From: Siphlonurus alternatus
Taxonomy: Eukaryota; Arthropoda; Insecta; Ephemeroptera; Siphlonuridae
Direction: 5' to 3'
NCBI GenBank assembly: GCA_949825025.1
Contig: OX463780.1
Coordinates: 26,316,118-26,380,117, forward strand
Length of the DNA stretch: 64,000 nt
In this document: positions 26,695 to 39,236 of the stretch, piece after piece
Layout of the letters: every line of letters begins with the position of its first letter
Position numbering within the stretch: position 1 is the stretch's first letter
The notes under the pieces: model-generated
What the model was told of the DNA's origin: nothing
Seen by the model: the letters and a program-made list of their open reading frames with translations, nothing else
Databases searched by the model: none
Position numbers and translations under genes: made by a program

Positions 26695-26905
26695 GCTACT
26701 GAACGTAATCCCTGTGTGTTAAATCTTGCGGGGGGTCCAGTTAAAGGCGCGACAAACCTGTTTAATTTCTCTATTAGAATCTCACCAGCATAGTCGTATC
26801 GCATTTCACGTTGTGTTTCATATAGCTAGACTTGCCACTTTTGGAGTGTCACCCGATATTTTGATCTCCTTGCCTCAATTGCGTCTCCAAGTTAATACAC
26901 GTGTG
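26695..26905. promoter_or_regulatory. GC-richer island, function unknown
   Basis: A block of balanced composition directly after the family 5 element, with GCGGGGGGTCCAG and a 62-codon open frame without splice sites. Confidence 0.15.
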
Positions 26906-27779
26906 GTGCTTTAGTTTTTTATTATATAAAATACAAACTGAAAGTCGCTACTTGTTCAGCGGTTCTGATTAAGCTTTTAGAATTATTAAAGTGGTTTTAA
27001 ATTTTACACAGAATGAATTTTACGCTCATGTTTATATTTTACAATCTCAGGTATATAATTATATATAGTCATAACGAGTAAGACACAGAGCTGCAGTTGG
27101 TGCAGCGTACGCTGTCTCATTACTTTCGACTGCGGTTGTACAGCTCGACACAATTGGTAATAGTATTAATTCAACGTTGTGTCTAACTTGTACTCCCAAC
27201 CTCCCATCCCGCCAAAAACATATAAAGAAATTTGTAGTTTTATAGAAGATTCGAGGTATACAAATAAGAGCATTAATTAAATCTATTGTGATGATGAAAA
27301 TAAACTGAAAATTTTGCAGATGTGTAAGCCTCAAATTATTCTAAAATTTACATTAATTTTAATATATCTATATACAAGAAGTTAATTAATATCGCACTGT
27401 ACAACTCATAACTCATGATCGAGATAATTGGGAAAAACCTGTTTTAAAAAATTCTTAAATCGCAAAATACAATGATTTTTTTTAATATTAATAATATTGT
27501 AATTTAAAGATTATGTGATTGAATAATTACTATACATCATGCAATGTGATGCGTAACAATTATAACATATTCAATAAATTTTAATAAAATCTCTGTAATA
27601 ATTATTATTTCATGCCATAAAATTAATCTTATTAATACATAAACCGATTTAAATTTAATAGTATTATAAATTTAACATGATGGTATGGACTATTAGGATT
27701 TTAATACTTCTTATTTGATGTGGATAAGCTTGCAGTGTTTCGTCTCCAATTTCAAGTGTGCTCTTGACCACTCCTATTT

Positions 27780-28000
27780 TATCACCTGCTTTTGATAGAC
27801 TTTAAGTCCATACACATAAAGTCTATATTTACATGAAAGCCTTTGAGACGGGTATAACGTAAATACATGCTACATGTCATGGTTTCTTTGTAAGGAGCAA
27901 GTTTTCTATAAATGAAAGTGGTAGCCATCTCTTTGCATATAACAGGGAACATTGCACAATATTGGAACCTGGTCTCGCATTTTGGTAACCCGAGAAGCAC
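27780..28000 (-). CDS. Possible internal exon, unrecognised
   Basis: A 73-codon open frame (including CAMFPVICKEMATTFIYRKL) ends close to a donor-like AAAAGCAG|GTGATAA near 27783. Base composition is more balanced than the flanks. No acceptor or homology is evident, so it is probably not coding. Confidence 0.12.
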
Positions 28001-28499
28001 TTAATATATTTTTACTTTTAAATAAAGTCTCGTTGGTTGTTTTTATTTAATCCTTTACAAAGTACATCAACAGCCTACGTTAAATATGGAATATTCAAAG
28101 TAAATATTGAAAGAGTAATAAATTTTCCAAATACTGAGATTTTCAAAGTATGGTCGAAACTTTTGAATTTTATATTTTATTTTAACTATATATTTTTTTT
28201 ATTCAGGAAAAGATGAACCTAACATTTATAGTATAAAGAAAGAATTCTGTTTACTGAATTCCAGTAACCTATCTTATTATAAATTATATCCTACATTAAA
28301 TGGTGAAGATGCATTAGAAACTGCAATAGAAATTATAATATAAACCTTAAAAAGTATGCATATACCGTAGCTGTTTTTGGTTATTTTCAGCTTGTCAATT
28401 CCATATTGCTTGCCCTCCATTCTACATGACATGAGTTCAGATTTCTTCCACAATTTGTATAGACGGAGCTCATGTGCACGAATCATCAAATATTATGTT

Positions 28500-28630
28500 T
28501 TTTGTGTGTTGGCGCCACGCGGCCACCTCTGTGAGCTTCCGAGACTGAAATTAGTGGCTGGACGGATCACGCGGGGAGTCAAGGTACCTTCGCTCACTCA
28601 GGTAAAGTAGAGACGGGGCCGGTGAGAGTG
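28500..28630 (+). promoter_or_regulatory. CpG-rich block ending in a splice donor, possible first exon
   Basis: GGCGCCACGCGGCCACC, GACGGATCACGCGGGG, then CACTCAG|GTAAAG. A CpG cluster followed by a donor is what a promoter plus short first exon would look like. No TATA box and no downstream exon identified. It lies immediately upstream of the fold-back element at 28746. Confidence 0.3.
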
Positions 28631-28745
28631 ATGAAAAATCTTAATTTTTACTGACAAAAAGTCTAAAATTTATTCATGATAAATAAAGTACACGAATATA
28701 TTGTCATGTTTCAGTGGGATATTCAATTTAATTATTTTAAAACGG

Positions 28746-29140
28746 AATAGACAATAATGGTTGCATTTTTTTATTTCATAATTAGAAAATATACCCTAAA
28801 ATTATGCTTTTCTGAATTTTTTCAGATTTTTTGGAGTGCGGGAGCTAATTTAAAAAAAAAATATTAAAAATGTCTGAATTGGGGTGGTACACCTGATGGG
28901 ACAACCGTGACGTCACTTTGTCGTGCTGTGATTGGCTATTGATGACGTTACAGTTGCTGTGATTGGCTATTGATGACGTCACGGTTATCCCATCAGGTGT
29001 ACCACCCTACTTCAGATATTTTAAATATTTTTTTAAAATTAGTTCCCGCACTCCAAAAAATCTGAAAAATTCAGAAAAGCATAATTTTATGCATATTTTT
29101 TTCTAATTATGAAATAAAAATGCAACCATTATTGTCTATT
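28746..29140. mobile_element. Fold-back MITE (family 3), copy 2
   Basis: A 395-bp inverted repeat with the same termini, arms and centre as 24905-25296, differing by scattered substitutions. It contains two TGACGTCA sites plus one TGACGTTA. No clear target duplication. Confidence 0.85.
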
Positions 29141-29458
29141 GAAGCAACTACGATGATATCCACGCATACGAGAGACTATCAAAGATGTATAAATTTGTCT
29201 TCATATCTGGTGAGTTCGTCGACCAAACGTTTCATGCAGAGGACGATGGTTTTCCAGGATGGTACATTATATAGCACTGTAACCTCCCTTTATCTCGTTA
29301 CATTGGGTCATTGGCTTAAAACCAAACGTTACAGCACCACTCTCGCGCACACGTGGAGCAATATTATATATATATATAACCAATAATTATGTTGTGTTTT
29401 CATAAACTTCATATATTAGAATTGATTGACGATTCGAGATGGACCATTAAGAATTAAA

Positions 29459-29650
29459 CAGGCTTTGGGCTTTGGACATCGCTTTGGGCTTTGGTCCGCA
29501 TTGATAAAAAGTAGACGTGTCCGTCATCCTGACTGAGGTTTTCCATGGTTCCCTCAGCATCACCTCATCCACCGTCCTTTTCTTCCCTTATCTCTACCCA
29601 TCACCCCACCTCGAGCTCTATGTTCATATCTATAAAAAAAATATATAATA
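29459..29650 (+). mobile_element. Truncated SINE sharing the 5S-SINE body
   Basis: Begins GGCTTTGG...TTTGGTCC, then GTCATCCTGACTGAGGTTTT and CCATGGTTCCCTCAG. It aligns with the body of the element at 31151-31550 but has no 5S head and a different 3' part (TTCCCTTATCTCTACCCATC). It ends in an A-rich tail and is closely related to the copy at 55432-55655. Confidence 0.65.
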
Positions 29651-30339
29651 AACTGTATAATATGCATAATTGTGGTTAATTGCATCACATAATAATAAAA
29701 CCCTTCTTTAATACCGTATTCCTGATCACGTGAATAAGGGGTTTAAATTTTCTCTCGAGCACCTCAGATAAAATAGACATCATGGCGTGTAGAACAGACC
29801 GCTAGTAAGTTGATATAAAAAAAAATCATAAACGTTGTACAGTTTTAAAAAAGGATGTTAGGTGGAAGCTCTCAGACTGTAATAAAGATTGGTCATTTAA
29901 TTTCAACAATTGACAAAACACACTGGCGCCTTAACGTATGTGAGATGAAAGATTAGGATTTTTTATATCTATAAACTCCTTTTATCAATGTCTGATTTTT
30001 TTTATGATGTATTTTTTTAAATTTTTATACACACTTTACTTATGATTACTTTGATAATTAATGGGCATGCACTTTATAAGTACTGATATAAAGTACTGAG
30101 TCGTACATTTAAGTAGATTCTTCTAAGATACTTTTAATTAAAATAAGATTAAATTAAATTTCTATATATACTATAATAAAAACATTATAAAAACATTATC
30201 AATTTAATACCTCCTGCTTGTGGTTTTATTTAAGCACAATTATTTTCGAGCCGAACCTAAACTAAAGCTAAAATTTATAGTTCTTTCATATAGGATAAAG
30301 ACATATTATTATGCAGCTATCTATATATTTTTTTATACA

Positions 30340-30490
30340 GTTTATTTTTTTTTTAATTTAGTTGATTCAGTGCTTTGTATGTTATCCCTATATACTCAGC
30401 TATAACTCTCCTATGTTCTTAATTGTTTCTATGTTTCTTAATTTGTAATGTGTTCACTGTACTGGGTGCAGTGAATAAATAAATTAAATA
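30340..30490 (+). mobile_element. Possible LINE 3' end (plus strand)
   Basis: TTCACTG...CAGTGAA can pair around TACTGGGTG and is followed by TAAATAAATTAAATA. Same layout as 40443-40548. Coding remnants are not convincing. Confidence 0.35.
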
Positions 30491-31150
30491 TTATCTAAGA
30501 ATAAAATTTTACTGTACCATTTACACGTATAGTAATATATAATATATTTATTATTAAAAAAAACAATACAACGATGTAAACGATGTAATGATGTAAACGT
30601 TTTTAATTACTGCGTTTTGTCGTAAAAATATTTTAATATTTAAAAATAATTAATAGACATTAAACATCTGTATTGTATGGATGAAAAGTTGACCTCTGAA
30701 TGCTTTTAAAAGTTAATAAATATAATCGTTGATGTACAAAAACTATAAATTGCTTTTTGTCTGTAAATACCATGTCACAAATAAAATGTGCAAGTCACTA
30801 GAATGAATGAGAACCCTCAATTAAAACAATTAAATCTTCCAGTTAAATATATTAAATTATACGTTCATTAAAAATACATAACATTATTTGCTATTTAATT
30901 GTACAAAGGTATAAAAATTATGAACAATTAAATAGCAATTTCTGTAGCGTTTTCATTGTAATCTTATTTAAAGATTCGCACGGTAAAATAAATATCTCAT
31001 AATCTTTCATTTCATTTACTTTAAGTGCATTAAAAGTAATGTATCAAGCAAAAAATAATGGCACTCAATTAAGATCAAGTAATACCAACACCTTTCTCTG
31101 CATGGGAAAGTGTACTTGCTAATCCGTTGCATTAATTATACTGTATAATT

Positions 31151-31550
31151 GGGAGGTGTGGCGCAGTGTGCTTGACCGGGTCTCGTCAGATCACCGAAGT
31201 CAAGCAACGCCGCGCGTGGTTAGTAGTTGGATGGGTGACCATTTTCAACAAAAACCACGTTTCCCACCCAGGGGTAAAACGTTGCGCTTTTCCACTATGT
31301 GGTTCCCCTGGCTTTGGACCATTGCACTTCCGGTTCATTGACAAAAGCTGTAGCGTCCATCCTGGCTGAGGTTTCCACGTTTCCCTCAGCCGCAGGCAAA
31401 TGCCGGGATGGATTTGCAAGGCCGTGGCCGCCCTCGTTCCAGAAGAGCCCGCGAAACGCTCAAGTTAGGGTTTCGGAAGGTTCGGGGTTTCAAAGTAGTA
31501 TGTAATTAGTAAATAGAAGTACCCAATAGGGTTTGATTAAAAAAAATATA
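31151..31550 (+). mobile_element. 5S rRNA-derived SINE, copy 2, with target duplication
   Basis: Full-length relative of the element at 22882-23262, with a better preserved 5S head (GTCAAGCAACGCCGCGCGTG, then GGTTAGTAGTTGGATGGGTG). It carries about 30 bp (around TGGCTTTGGACCATTGC) missing from copy 1. TATAATT flanks both ends (31144-31150 and 31551-31557), a plausible target duplication. It ends GGTTTGATT followed by an A-rich/TA tail. Confidence 0.85.
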
Positions 31551-32214
31551 TATAATTGTTGACAAATAATTGCATGGATTCAAGAACTGCATTATATGTA
31601 ATGTTGCCAAAAGTATTGTTTAATTAATTGATATTTAAAATTTTATCATTATTTGAAGCAGCAAATGTATACCATATCCTGTAATACACCAAACTATGTT
31701 GTGTACAGTTACATAGTGTACTTGATCGTGATAAAATAGAAAATATCACACAGTTGAAAGTTTGATTTTTAATGTCCGATGTACTAAACTTTTCCATGAA
31801 TATCATAATAATTATGTTATTATGCTCTTTTCAACTATCTTTATTTTCAGTTACTTTTAAATTTTAAAACGTAAATTTAATTATATACCTAAATTTTTTT
31901 TATAAATTTAAAAAAAAAAATTAAAAATATTGTTGGTCCTAATGAACCAACAATCAAGTTGTCAATGCATTTAGCCTACATTATAGCGTCATATTTTTAT
32001 CCTTTATCCAAGTGAATAAATATAAAATTAAGTTAACATAATTTTCCTTTTTCTACATTATACAAAAATAGTTTATCGCCTCAAAATTAGACAATAATTG
32101 ACTTTTTGTTTATATGAAGTATATAAATATTTCAACTTTCCATACTAAAATACAATAAAAGGGCAACAAAATGGCAACCGTGACCTTTTAAAATGACGTC
32201 ACATGCATGCTCTT

Positions 32215-32450
32215 AAACTCCTGATGACGTCATCATATGCTATCGCGAAGTATTCTATATTTGTTGGGCTCCCGCAAGGCGCGGTTCTGTATCCAAACGA
32301 TTATAATTAAGTGGCAATGGTGGTGAAGGACACAGCCTGCTAAACCCTGTCATTGCGGTGCATCAGAGCCGGTAAATTGGACGATGAGGCTCCGAGTTCC
32401 CGCGACCGGCGGGCGCCTTCAACCATCATTATTACCTGGACGAATAAAAA
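32215..32450. promoter_or_regulatory. GC-rich island with CRE and homeodomain motifs, possible enhancer
   Basis: Starts at TGATGACGTCATCATATG, then GCTCCCGCAAGGCGCGG, TTATAATTAAGTGGCAATGG, GCGGTGCATCAGAGCCGG and CGACCGGCGGGCGCC, before returning to AT-rich DNA. No ORF. One of the strongest compositional islands in the window. Confidence 0.35.
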
Positions 32451-34405
32451 ATAACACTTTCACCGTGAGATCGGTAGTATGTCGTTACAAGCTAGAAAAA
32501 AAATATACGTTATATCGTTAAATTTTATTTTAGCAACTAATTTGTAGATTTATAGATACATGAACATAATGGAGATACAGGATTAAATTTTTATAATGCT
32601 TTGTGGGTTTTTTGTTTAAGCTTTCTATTTTTTATATTTAAATTTTATTATTGAGTAAATACAACTTATAATGTATTCTTAACATGTACGATTTGATTCT
32701 GTATCTTCTTTTTATGGATATAAAAATTATAATAATAATTGTAGTACATTATTTATAAAATTTATACAATTTCGTCGCTGACTAAATTATTTAGTTATTT
32801 CGTACATATGTCAAACAGGGTAGTAAATTAGTTAATAACATCAGTGTTTCTGAATATTAAAGATTTTTTACTACTAATTATTTATTAAAAGTGTTAATTA
32901 TTTAATTAAAAAATAAAACCTACACACTATTATAATAAAAATTTAAACTTGAATTTTTCTAACAATTTTTCAGCAAAATGACGAATATATCATTATAATT
33001 GGATTCAATATATACGACTTATTATATATATGATATTCAAAAATACAAAAACTCTTCTATATTAATTCTTTACGTATAAGCTCTATAAGAATGAAACAAA
33101 TGCATTTTATCAAGTGCACTCGTATATTCTCGTACAAAAACCATCGTTAGCACGCTACTTTTATTTGAAGTGGCAGTGCTAGAAAACGGTTACGGGGAGG
33201 GATCTCGTTTCACTGCACACTCAAGTTAGAGTCGAGCAATATTATAAAATCCTTTTTATATACAGTCTGTGCAATAGTATTTATAAGATTTTACTGCATG
33301 TTAATACTTATTAACATTATAATAAGTATTTCATTATATTTCATTTCATTATATTTTTCAAAATTTATATTCAAATATTGATTTAATCATGAGGTCTATT
33401 CGTAAATGCACAGGCAGTTCATTCATGAATCAATAATCAAATGAACATAAAATCTGGTAAAATCATTATAATACACTTAATTATCACTGATTATCACCGA
33501 TTGAATATTAAAAGAACGGAACTAATAATAAGAATTTTAGTGTGCTTTGTAACATTAATTTAAAATTTGACATGCTGCCAAATTAATTAAAAAGCACAAT
33601 TCTTAACGAAGTAAAATTTCAACTTCTTTATAAATATTAATTGAACTACAAAACTTTTTATAGATCATCATCAATTTGCAAACCAGAAAATTAATTTTCC
33701 CATAGCCAAATAAACCATCAGATATAGGTATAAAAGGCTCCTAGGAATTGGTCCGAAGAGGAATTGGTCCGAAAAGGAATTGGTCCGAAAAAGAGGCGGT
33801 GCCAACGAGGAGTGGGGGGTTCTTAAAAATGTGTCAGATAAAAATGGCAACGCTGCAAACGATTCGGACCAATTCCGCTTTCGGACCATTTCCTCTAAGT
33901 ATGATTTTTGTTTAATTTTGGTAGCATATTACAAAGTGTAATCAGTAATCATTTTAAAAATGCAGTTAACTACTAAAAGTGCATTTATTGCAAATTGCAG
34001 ACACTGTTAACTTTATTTAAAAAAATAAGACGGCCAAAAGAAGGCGAAGAATTGGTCCGAAAGGGGAATTGGTCCGAAAGCTTTATAATGTCAATTAAGA
34101 GGATTTGGTCCGAAAGCTTTATAATGTCAAAATAGAGGAATTGGTCCGAAAGCTTTATAATGGCAAAATAGAGGAATTGGTCCGAAAGCTTTATTACATC
34201 AATATAGAGGAATTGGTCCGAAAGCTTTAATGTATCAATTAAGAGGAGTTGGTCTGAAAGCTTTATAATGTCAATTAAGAGGAATTGGTCCGAATGGGGA
34301 ATCCGTCCGAAAGCTTTATTATATCAGTAAAGGGGAATCTGTCCTAAAATTTAATTTCGTAAGTAGAGAGGAAACTGTCCGAAATGGGAATTCGTCTGAA
34401 ATCTT

Positions 34406-34407
<2 letters not shown>

Positions 34408-34493
<86 letters not shown>
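34408..34493. repeat. (AT)n microsatellite inside the FB-like element
   Basis: About 43 uninterrupted TA units at the inner end of the left 36-bp repeat array. Confidence 0.95.
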
Positions 34494-34495
<2 letters not shown>

Positions 34496-35374
34496 ATAAA
34501 GAGGAATCTGCCATATATTTTAATTTTAAATTGGGGGTGTGGGGGAGGCCACTGCAGGCTCGTTTGTTTTTGTTTGAAACCCCATGATTTAAAAAAAGAG
34601 AATGATCTAGTACAATACTGCAAAACTGTGAATATATTATTTCTTCACGTACTAATTTTTTAATTTTTTCAATATGTACGTATGAGGTGATTTGACTTCG
34701 TTTTCAATTTTTTAATATTTTACTAAGAAGAATAAGTTGTTATCTTTTAATTGTGCAGTTGCATAAAAAATTATTAAAGCTTTAAAAAAATCATTTTAAA
34801 TACATTTTTAGCCAATAAGACAAGATATATATATATATGTAATAGTCCATCAAATGACAACATGCTTAATTGAATAATTAAATATTTCCAATGTGCTTTT
34901 TGACTTTTTTCTGTCATCAGTACGTATAATTTTTTTAAAAATAATTACATATTTTTATATTCATAATAATTATATTGATTAAGGATTTCCCTAAAACTTA
35001 CAATGATGGATGCTAATTTGTTATATAATTAATACCACAGAATCTTGTTATTTGTGTAGCTGAATTTTAATAATTAGAATAATATTTACAAAAATATCAC
35101 TGTGTCCAAAAATTACATAGATATCATGACTGAAGTGATTTTTTAGCAATTTTGAATTCCACCCTTATTCCATATTATTAATTTTTTATCATAAAATTTC
35201 ATTTTATATTTTAGTTTGTGATATAATAAACCTTTCGGACCAATTCCTCTATATTGACATAATAAACCTTTTGGACCAATTCCTCTTAATTGACATTATA
35301 AAGTTTTCGGACCAATTCCTCTTTATTGATATTATAAAGCTTTCGGACCAATTCCTCTTAATTGACATTATTAA

Positions 35375-36022
35375 AGTAAAGTGCGCACGAGAAAAAAAAG
35401 TTGAGTTGGTGCTATCTAAAAATAGTTCAAGTGGTCCTCCATATGGAACTGAAATCCAAAAAATTCCATCTCAAATAGGTTCTCCAGAAAAAAATACCAA
35501 AGTCTGAATGAGCGCGTCGCTTAACATTGGGCCTTACCTGACAAAACCCCTCGATTATCTCGAAAAAATACTGTGTTCAGTGGTATGCAAAAAATATAGC
35601 GATGTTCTATGACTTGAGCTTTAACCATTTGCAAATTTTGAGCATTTTTTTTCGAATCAGTTTTTCTGTAAAAAATCTTTGAAATTTCTTATGATAATTT
35701 AACATGGACAATTTTCAAGAATTTTTTACGGAAAATCTGATTCGAAAAAAAATGCTCAAAATTTGCTTGTGGTTAAAGTTCAAGTCATAGAACATCGCTA
35801 TATTTTTTTCATACCACTGAACGCAGTATTTTTTCGAGATAATCGAGGGGTTTTGTCAGGTAAGGCCCAATGTTAAGCGACGCGCTCATTCAGACTTTGG
35901 TATTTTTTTCTGGAGAACCTATTTGAGATGGAATTTTTTGGATTTCAGTTCCATATGGAGGACCACTTGAACTATTATTAGATAGCACCAACTCAACTTT
36001 TTTTTCTCGTGCGCACTTTACT
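35375..36022. mobile_element. Fold-back MITE (family 1) nested in the FB-like element
   Basis: A near-perfect inverted repeat of about 648 bp with termini AGTAAAGTGCGCACGAG and its complement, folding around about 35690. It interrupts the right-arm 36-bp repeats. TTAA precedes it (35371-35374) and occurs 3 bp after its end (36026-36029). It shares internal blocks with the element at 52209-52856, for example CCAAAAAATTCCATCTCAAA. No coding capacity. Confidence 0.8.
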
Positions 36023-36874
36023 TTTTTAAGCTTTCGGACCAATTCCTCTTTATTGATATATTAAAGCTTTCGGACCAATTCCTCTTTCTTGATATTATAA
36101 AGCTTTCGGACCAATTCCTCTTAATTGACATTATAAAGTTTTCGGACCAATTCCTCTTTATTGATATTATAAAGCTTTCGGACCAATTCCTCTTAATTGA
36201 TATATTAAAGCTTTCGGACCAATTCTTCGCCTTCTTTTGGCCGTCTTTTTTTAAATAAAGTTAGTGTCTGCAATTTGCAATAAATGCACTTTTAGTAGTT
36301 AACTGCATTTTTAAAATGATTACTGATTACACTTTGTAATGCTACCAAAATTAAACAAAAATCATATTTAGAGGAAATGGTCCGAAAGCGGAATTGGTCC
36401 GAATCGTTTGCAGCGTTGCCACTTTTATCTGACACGTTTTTAAGAACCCCCCACTCCTCGTTGGCACCGCCTCTTTTTCGGACCAATTCCTTTTCGGACC
36501 AATTCCTCTTCGGACCAATTCTCTGGGGCCGGTATAAAAGGTGTTATTATTATAGTTTTGTTGTATTATTATTTATTTGACGAATTAAAGTCTTCAAGTA
36601 TATTATATTTTTTTTAGTTGACAGGTGACACCACTTGTATACAAGTAGTTAGTCAGGTGAAACACGTGCGCTACCTTTGAAGCTTTTCATTTCAGAAATT
36701 TCATCTTTTAACACAAAATCATTGAATTATACAAAATTCTTATCACAGTCATATCTTTATTGTAAACGTCTAATGTCTGCTTTTGAATCGGAAAGTATCT
36801 TATATACTGAGATTAAGAATATAATTAAAAGTTGATCCCTACCGATTTTTTTTAAATATTTTTATTTAATTGAT

Positions 36875-37035
36875 TTGACTGCGGAGATTTCGACCTTAAC
36901 ACAAACGTCCCCTCTGGGTGAACAATATTAAATAGGCTACATTGCACCCCAAACGCCGCTTTCAGACCACGCTCATTTACACGCAAGTCCTCGGCTGTCA
37001 AGTGTAATGTACTTGAACGAGCCACAATTGTACAC
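36875..37035. promoter_or_regulatory. GC-richer island after the FB-like element
   Basis: Balanced composition including GCACCCCAAACGCCGC, GCAAGTCCTCGGCTGTC and a nuclear-receptor-like half site on the minus strand (AAGGTCGA). A 61-codon minus-strand frame has no splice sites. Confidence 0.2.
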
Positions 37036-37620
37036 AATATTATGCTTGTACTTGATAGAGCATGTAAGATTGTATATAATTATAATTACATAATTACTAT
37101 TATATGCTCATAGCAAAATGAGAAAAGCAACTATGACTCTAAAAGCTGAAGTTACACACTTTGATTCTTATTTCTGTCCTTGTGTAAGTAAGAATCTATA
37201 TATGTAACAATTTATTGATATATACAGAAATAAAGTACATTTTTTATATTGCAAACATTATTTTTATTTAAAAAGTAAATCTACATACTATAAAAACTGT
37301 ATATTATTTACTTTCATATTTTTCCAATAATTAATTTACTCTGCATGCATTTAGCTATTAAATATCTAAACTACCTATATATATATAAATTCATCCTGTT
37401 TCAAACAGATAATAATCCAAATAAATAAGCATCGCCTTATAATGAAAGTTCGAATATTTTTTATATATAAGTCTTTAAGTTATGTTGAGATAAGGTTCGG
37501 AGTTTTATCAGAAGGTTTTAGACTAGACATGGCATTCTTGCGTTATATTTTGAGGTGACGAATTAATTGAAATAAATTTTTATTAATTTGTTGAAAATTT
37601 TCTTATTTTTCATTTTAAAA

Positions 37621-37740
37621 GTAATAATAATAATAAATGTTTATTGAGCTAAATGACAACATTATACAGCATATTACAATAAAATACCTGTAAGCTCAAC
37701 GGGTGGACTGCAAAAGGCAGAACCTAAGCACAAAGTGAAC
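37621..37740 (-). mobile_element. Possible retroelement 3' end (minus strand)
   Basis: On the minus strand it ends CATTTAGCTCAATAAACATT followed by (TTA)n, preceded by GGTTCTGCCTTTTGCAG and CCCGTTGAGC. It looks like a polyadenylated transcript or LINE tail inserted as DNA. Confidence 0.4.
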
Positions 37741-38420
37741 AGCCACCCCATATTTTAATCTATAGAGGGGATTGCGCTGACGTCACGCGAGGAGGGCCAG
37801 AATGCACGGACTAGCATATAAACAAAGTGTGCAATAATTTTTTACTTAACTTAATAAAATAAATCAAGTTTAAATACTTCAATAATACTTTAACAGTACA
37901 CGATAGAACACATAAAAAAAATCTCACCGCCAAAAAAACGTTAAAAGTATTTTTTATAATTTTTTTTCGTCATTTTGCCTATGCTCACTGTATAATCTGG
38001 CCTGCCAAAACTTTCTCTTTTTCCTCCCTCCTGCGCCTCCTTCGCAATGTATTATTATTAGGGAAACCCCTCTCCCGCCTCACGTAAACATAAACAGAAA
38101 TCAGCTCTATACAATACATATATATCCAAATAAATTATTAATAATATTTAGTGAAATTTTTTGGTATGCAATGTAAGTATCTATAACATATTATAAATTT
38201 ATAAGCAATACAATAACTATAGAATTATCTTTGTAAATCGATTCAAAGTGTTCCACAAGTAAAAAACAAGTCTATATTAATATGCTATTGATGTGTAAAA
38301 TAGTATGATCACTAATTGCAAAGCCTGTTAGTAAACAGTTCTGGCACTGATTGCAACTTACAATTAATAGGCACACTTTTTGCTAGAAGTCACAACTCGG
38401 GAGCAATTACCTTTTTACTA

Positions 38421-38655
38421 TTACAGGTAGCCGCGGCGGCCACTCTTTGAGCTGCGTCTCGTGGGCGGAGAGGTCGCGCTTCTTAATGAGTTCAACGTGT
38501 GATGGAGAATTGAGGTGATTAGTTGGCAAGCACTAGCCGCTTCTAGCAATGCTTTCAAATCATAAAAATTATCATTGAAAGTTTTGGGTGTAACATTGGA
38601 TGGTAAATTCAACGTCTTTAAACTACTTAAAAACGTTGGGTAAATTTCAAATGAA
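38421..38655 (-). CDS. Possible coding exon, unrecognised
   Basis: The frame is open between stops and includes LKALLEAASACQLITSILHH followed by a basic, Ser/Arg-rich tail, then TAA. Possible acceptor AG sites precede it but have weak pyrimidine tracts. Composition rises to GC- and CpG-rich at 38428-38480. With 39237-39435 it could be two exons of a minus-strand gene, but I could not join them in frame with canonical sites. A conserved non-coding block is an alternative. Confidence 0.22.
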
Positions 38656-39236
38656 TTTTAGAAGTGAAATTATGTTCTATTACATACAAAAATATAATCA
38701 GGTGATGCATAAAATTATTATTAAACCAAATAATTCATAATTTATATCCGCAAAAACAAAATACATTAGTATAAATAAATACTATATAAGTTTAACTCCA
38801 ATATCATGTTATGTATTAAACTGTCTGATATAATTATGAAGTATAATTAATTATAATATAGTTGAAAATATACTTAACTAACTTATCTTTTCCTTGCATA
38901 AAATTGTCCACTTATTTTTTATTTAAAGATTGTTCGTTATTTAATGTTGTAAGTGTTTGGTGGATTAAGCATTTCAAACTTTAAACGCATTACAAAAGAA
39001 ACAATAATTCGCATATCTGCAAATATTTTCAAGTTTTGTTACAAGTAATTTAATAACTCAAAAAATAAAAGAACGCATATATTATATATATTCATATAAA
39101 TATGTTTGTCTGATAACAAAGAAACAAAAAAATATTTTCATATTATTGAATGTTATATTTTAGTACCGGTACTTTCATAACTTTCAAAATTCATGCAGTT
39201 GTAAACAGCTCTTTTCAATGTACCATAGTCATTTGA

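Larger units (their letters stand above)
33736..36530. mobile_element. Foldback (FB)-like element, 2.8 kb, with 9-bp target duplication
   Basis: A large inverted repeat. The outer arms (33736-34060 and 36208-36530) are nearly identical in inverse orientation over more than 300 bp. Inward of them are tandem 36-bp repeats containing GAATTGGTCCGAAAGCTTTA: about nine in the left arm to 34385, and about ten reversed in the right arm from 35228. GGTATAAAA stands directly on both sides (33727-33735 and 36531-36539), a 9-bp target duplication. The centre holds an (AT)n tract and AT-rich DNA without a transposase. Long inverted repeats made of short tandem units with 9-bp duplications are the hallmark of Drosophila FB elements; this assignment is structural. 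Confidence 0.8.

Noticed and set aside
27059..27334. 91-codon frame with hydrophobic stretch
   Set aside because: AT-rich sequence gives Ile/Phe runs by chance; no splice sites or poly-A signal matched.
34384..34623. Frames reading Ile-Tyr repeats
   Set aside because: Translation of the (AT)n microsatellite inside the FB-like element.
33671..36580. Pair of near-identical 67-72 codon frames (33671-33889 and 36377-36580) as duplicated genes
   Set aside because: They are the inverted outer arms of one transposable element.
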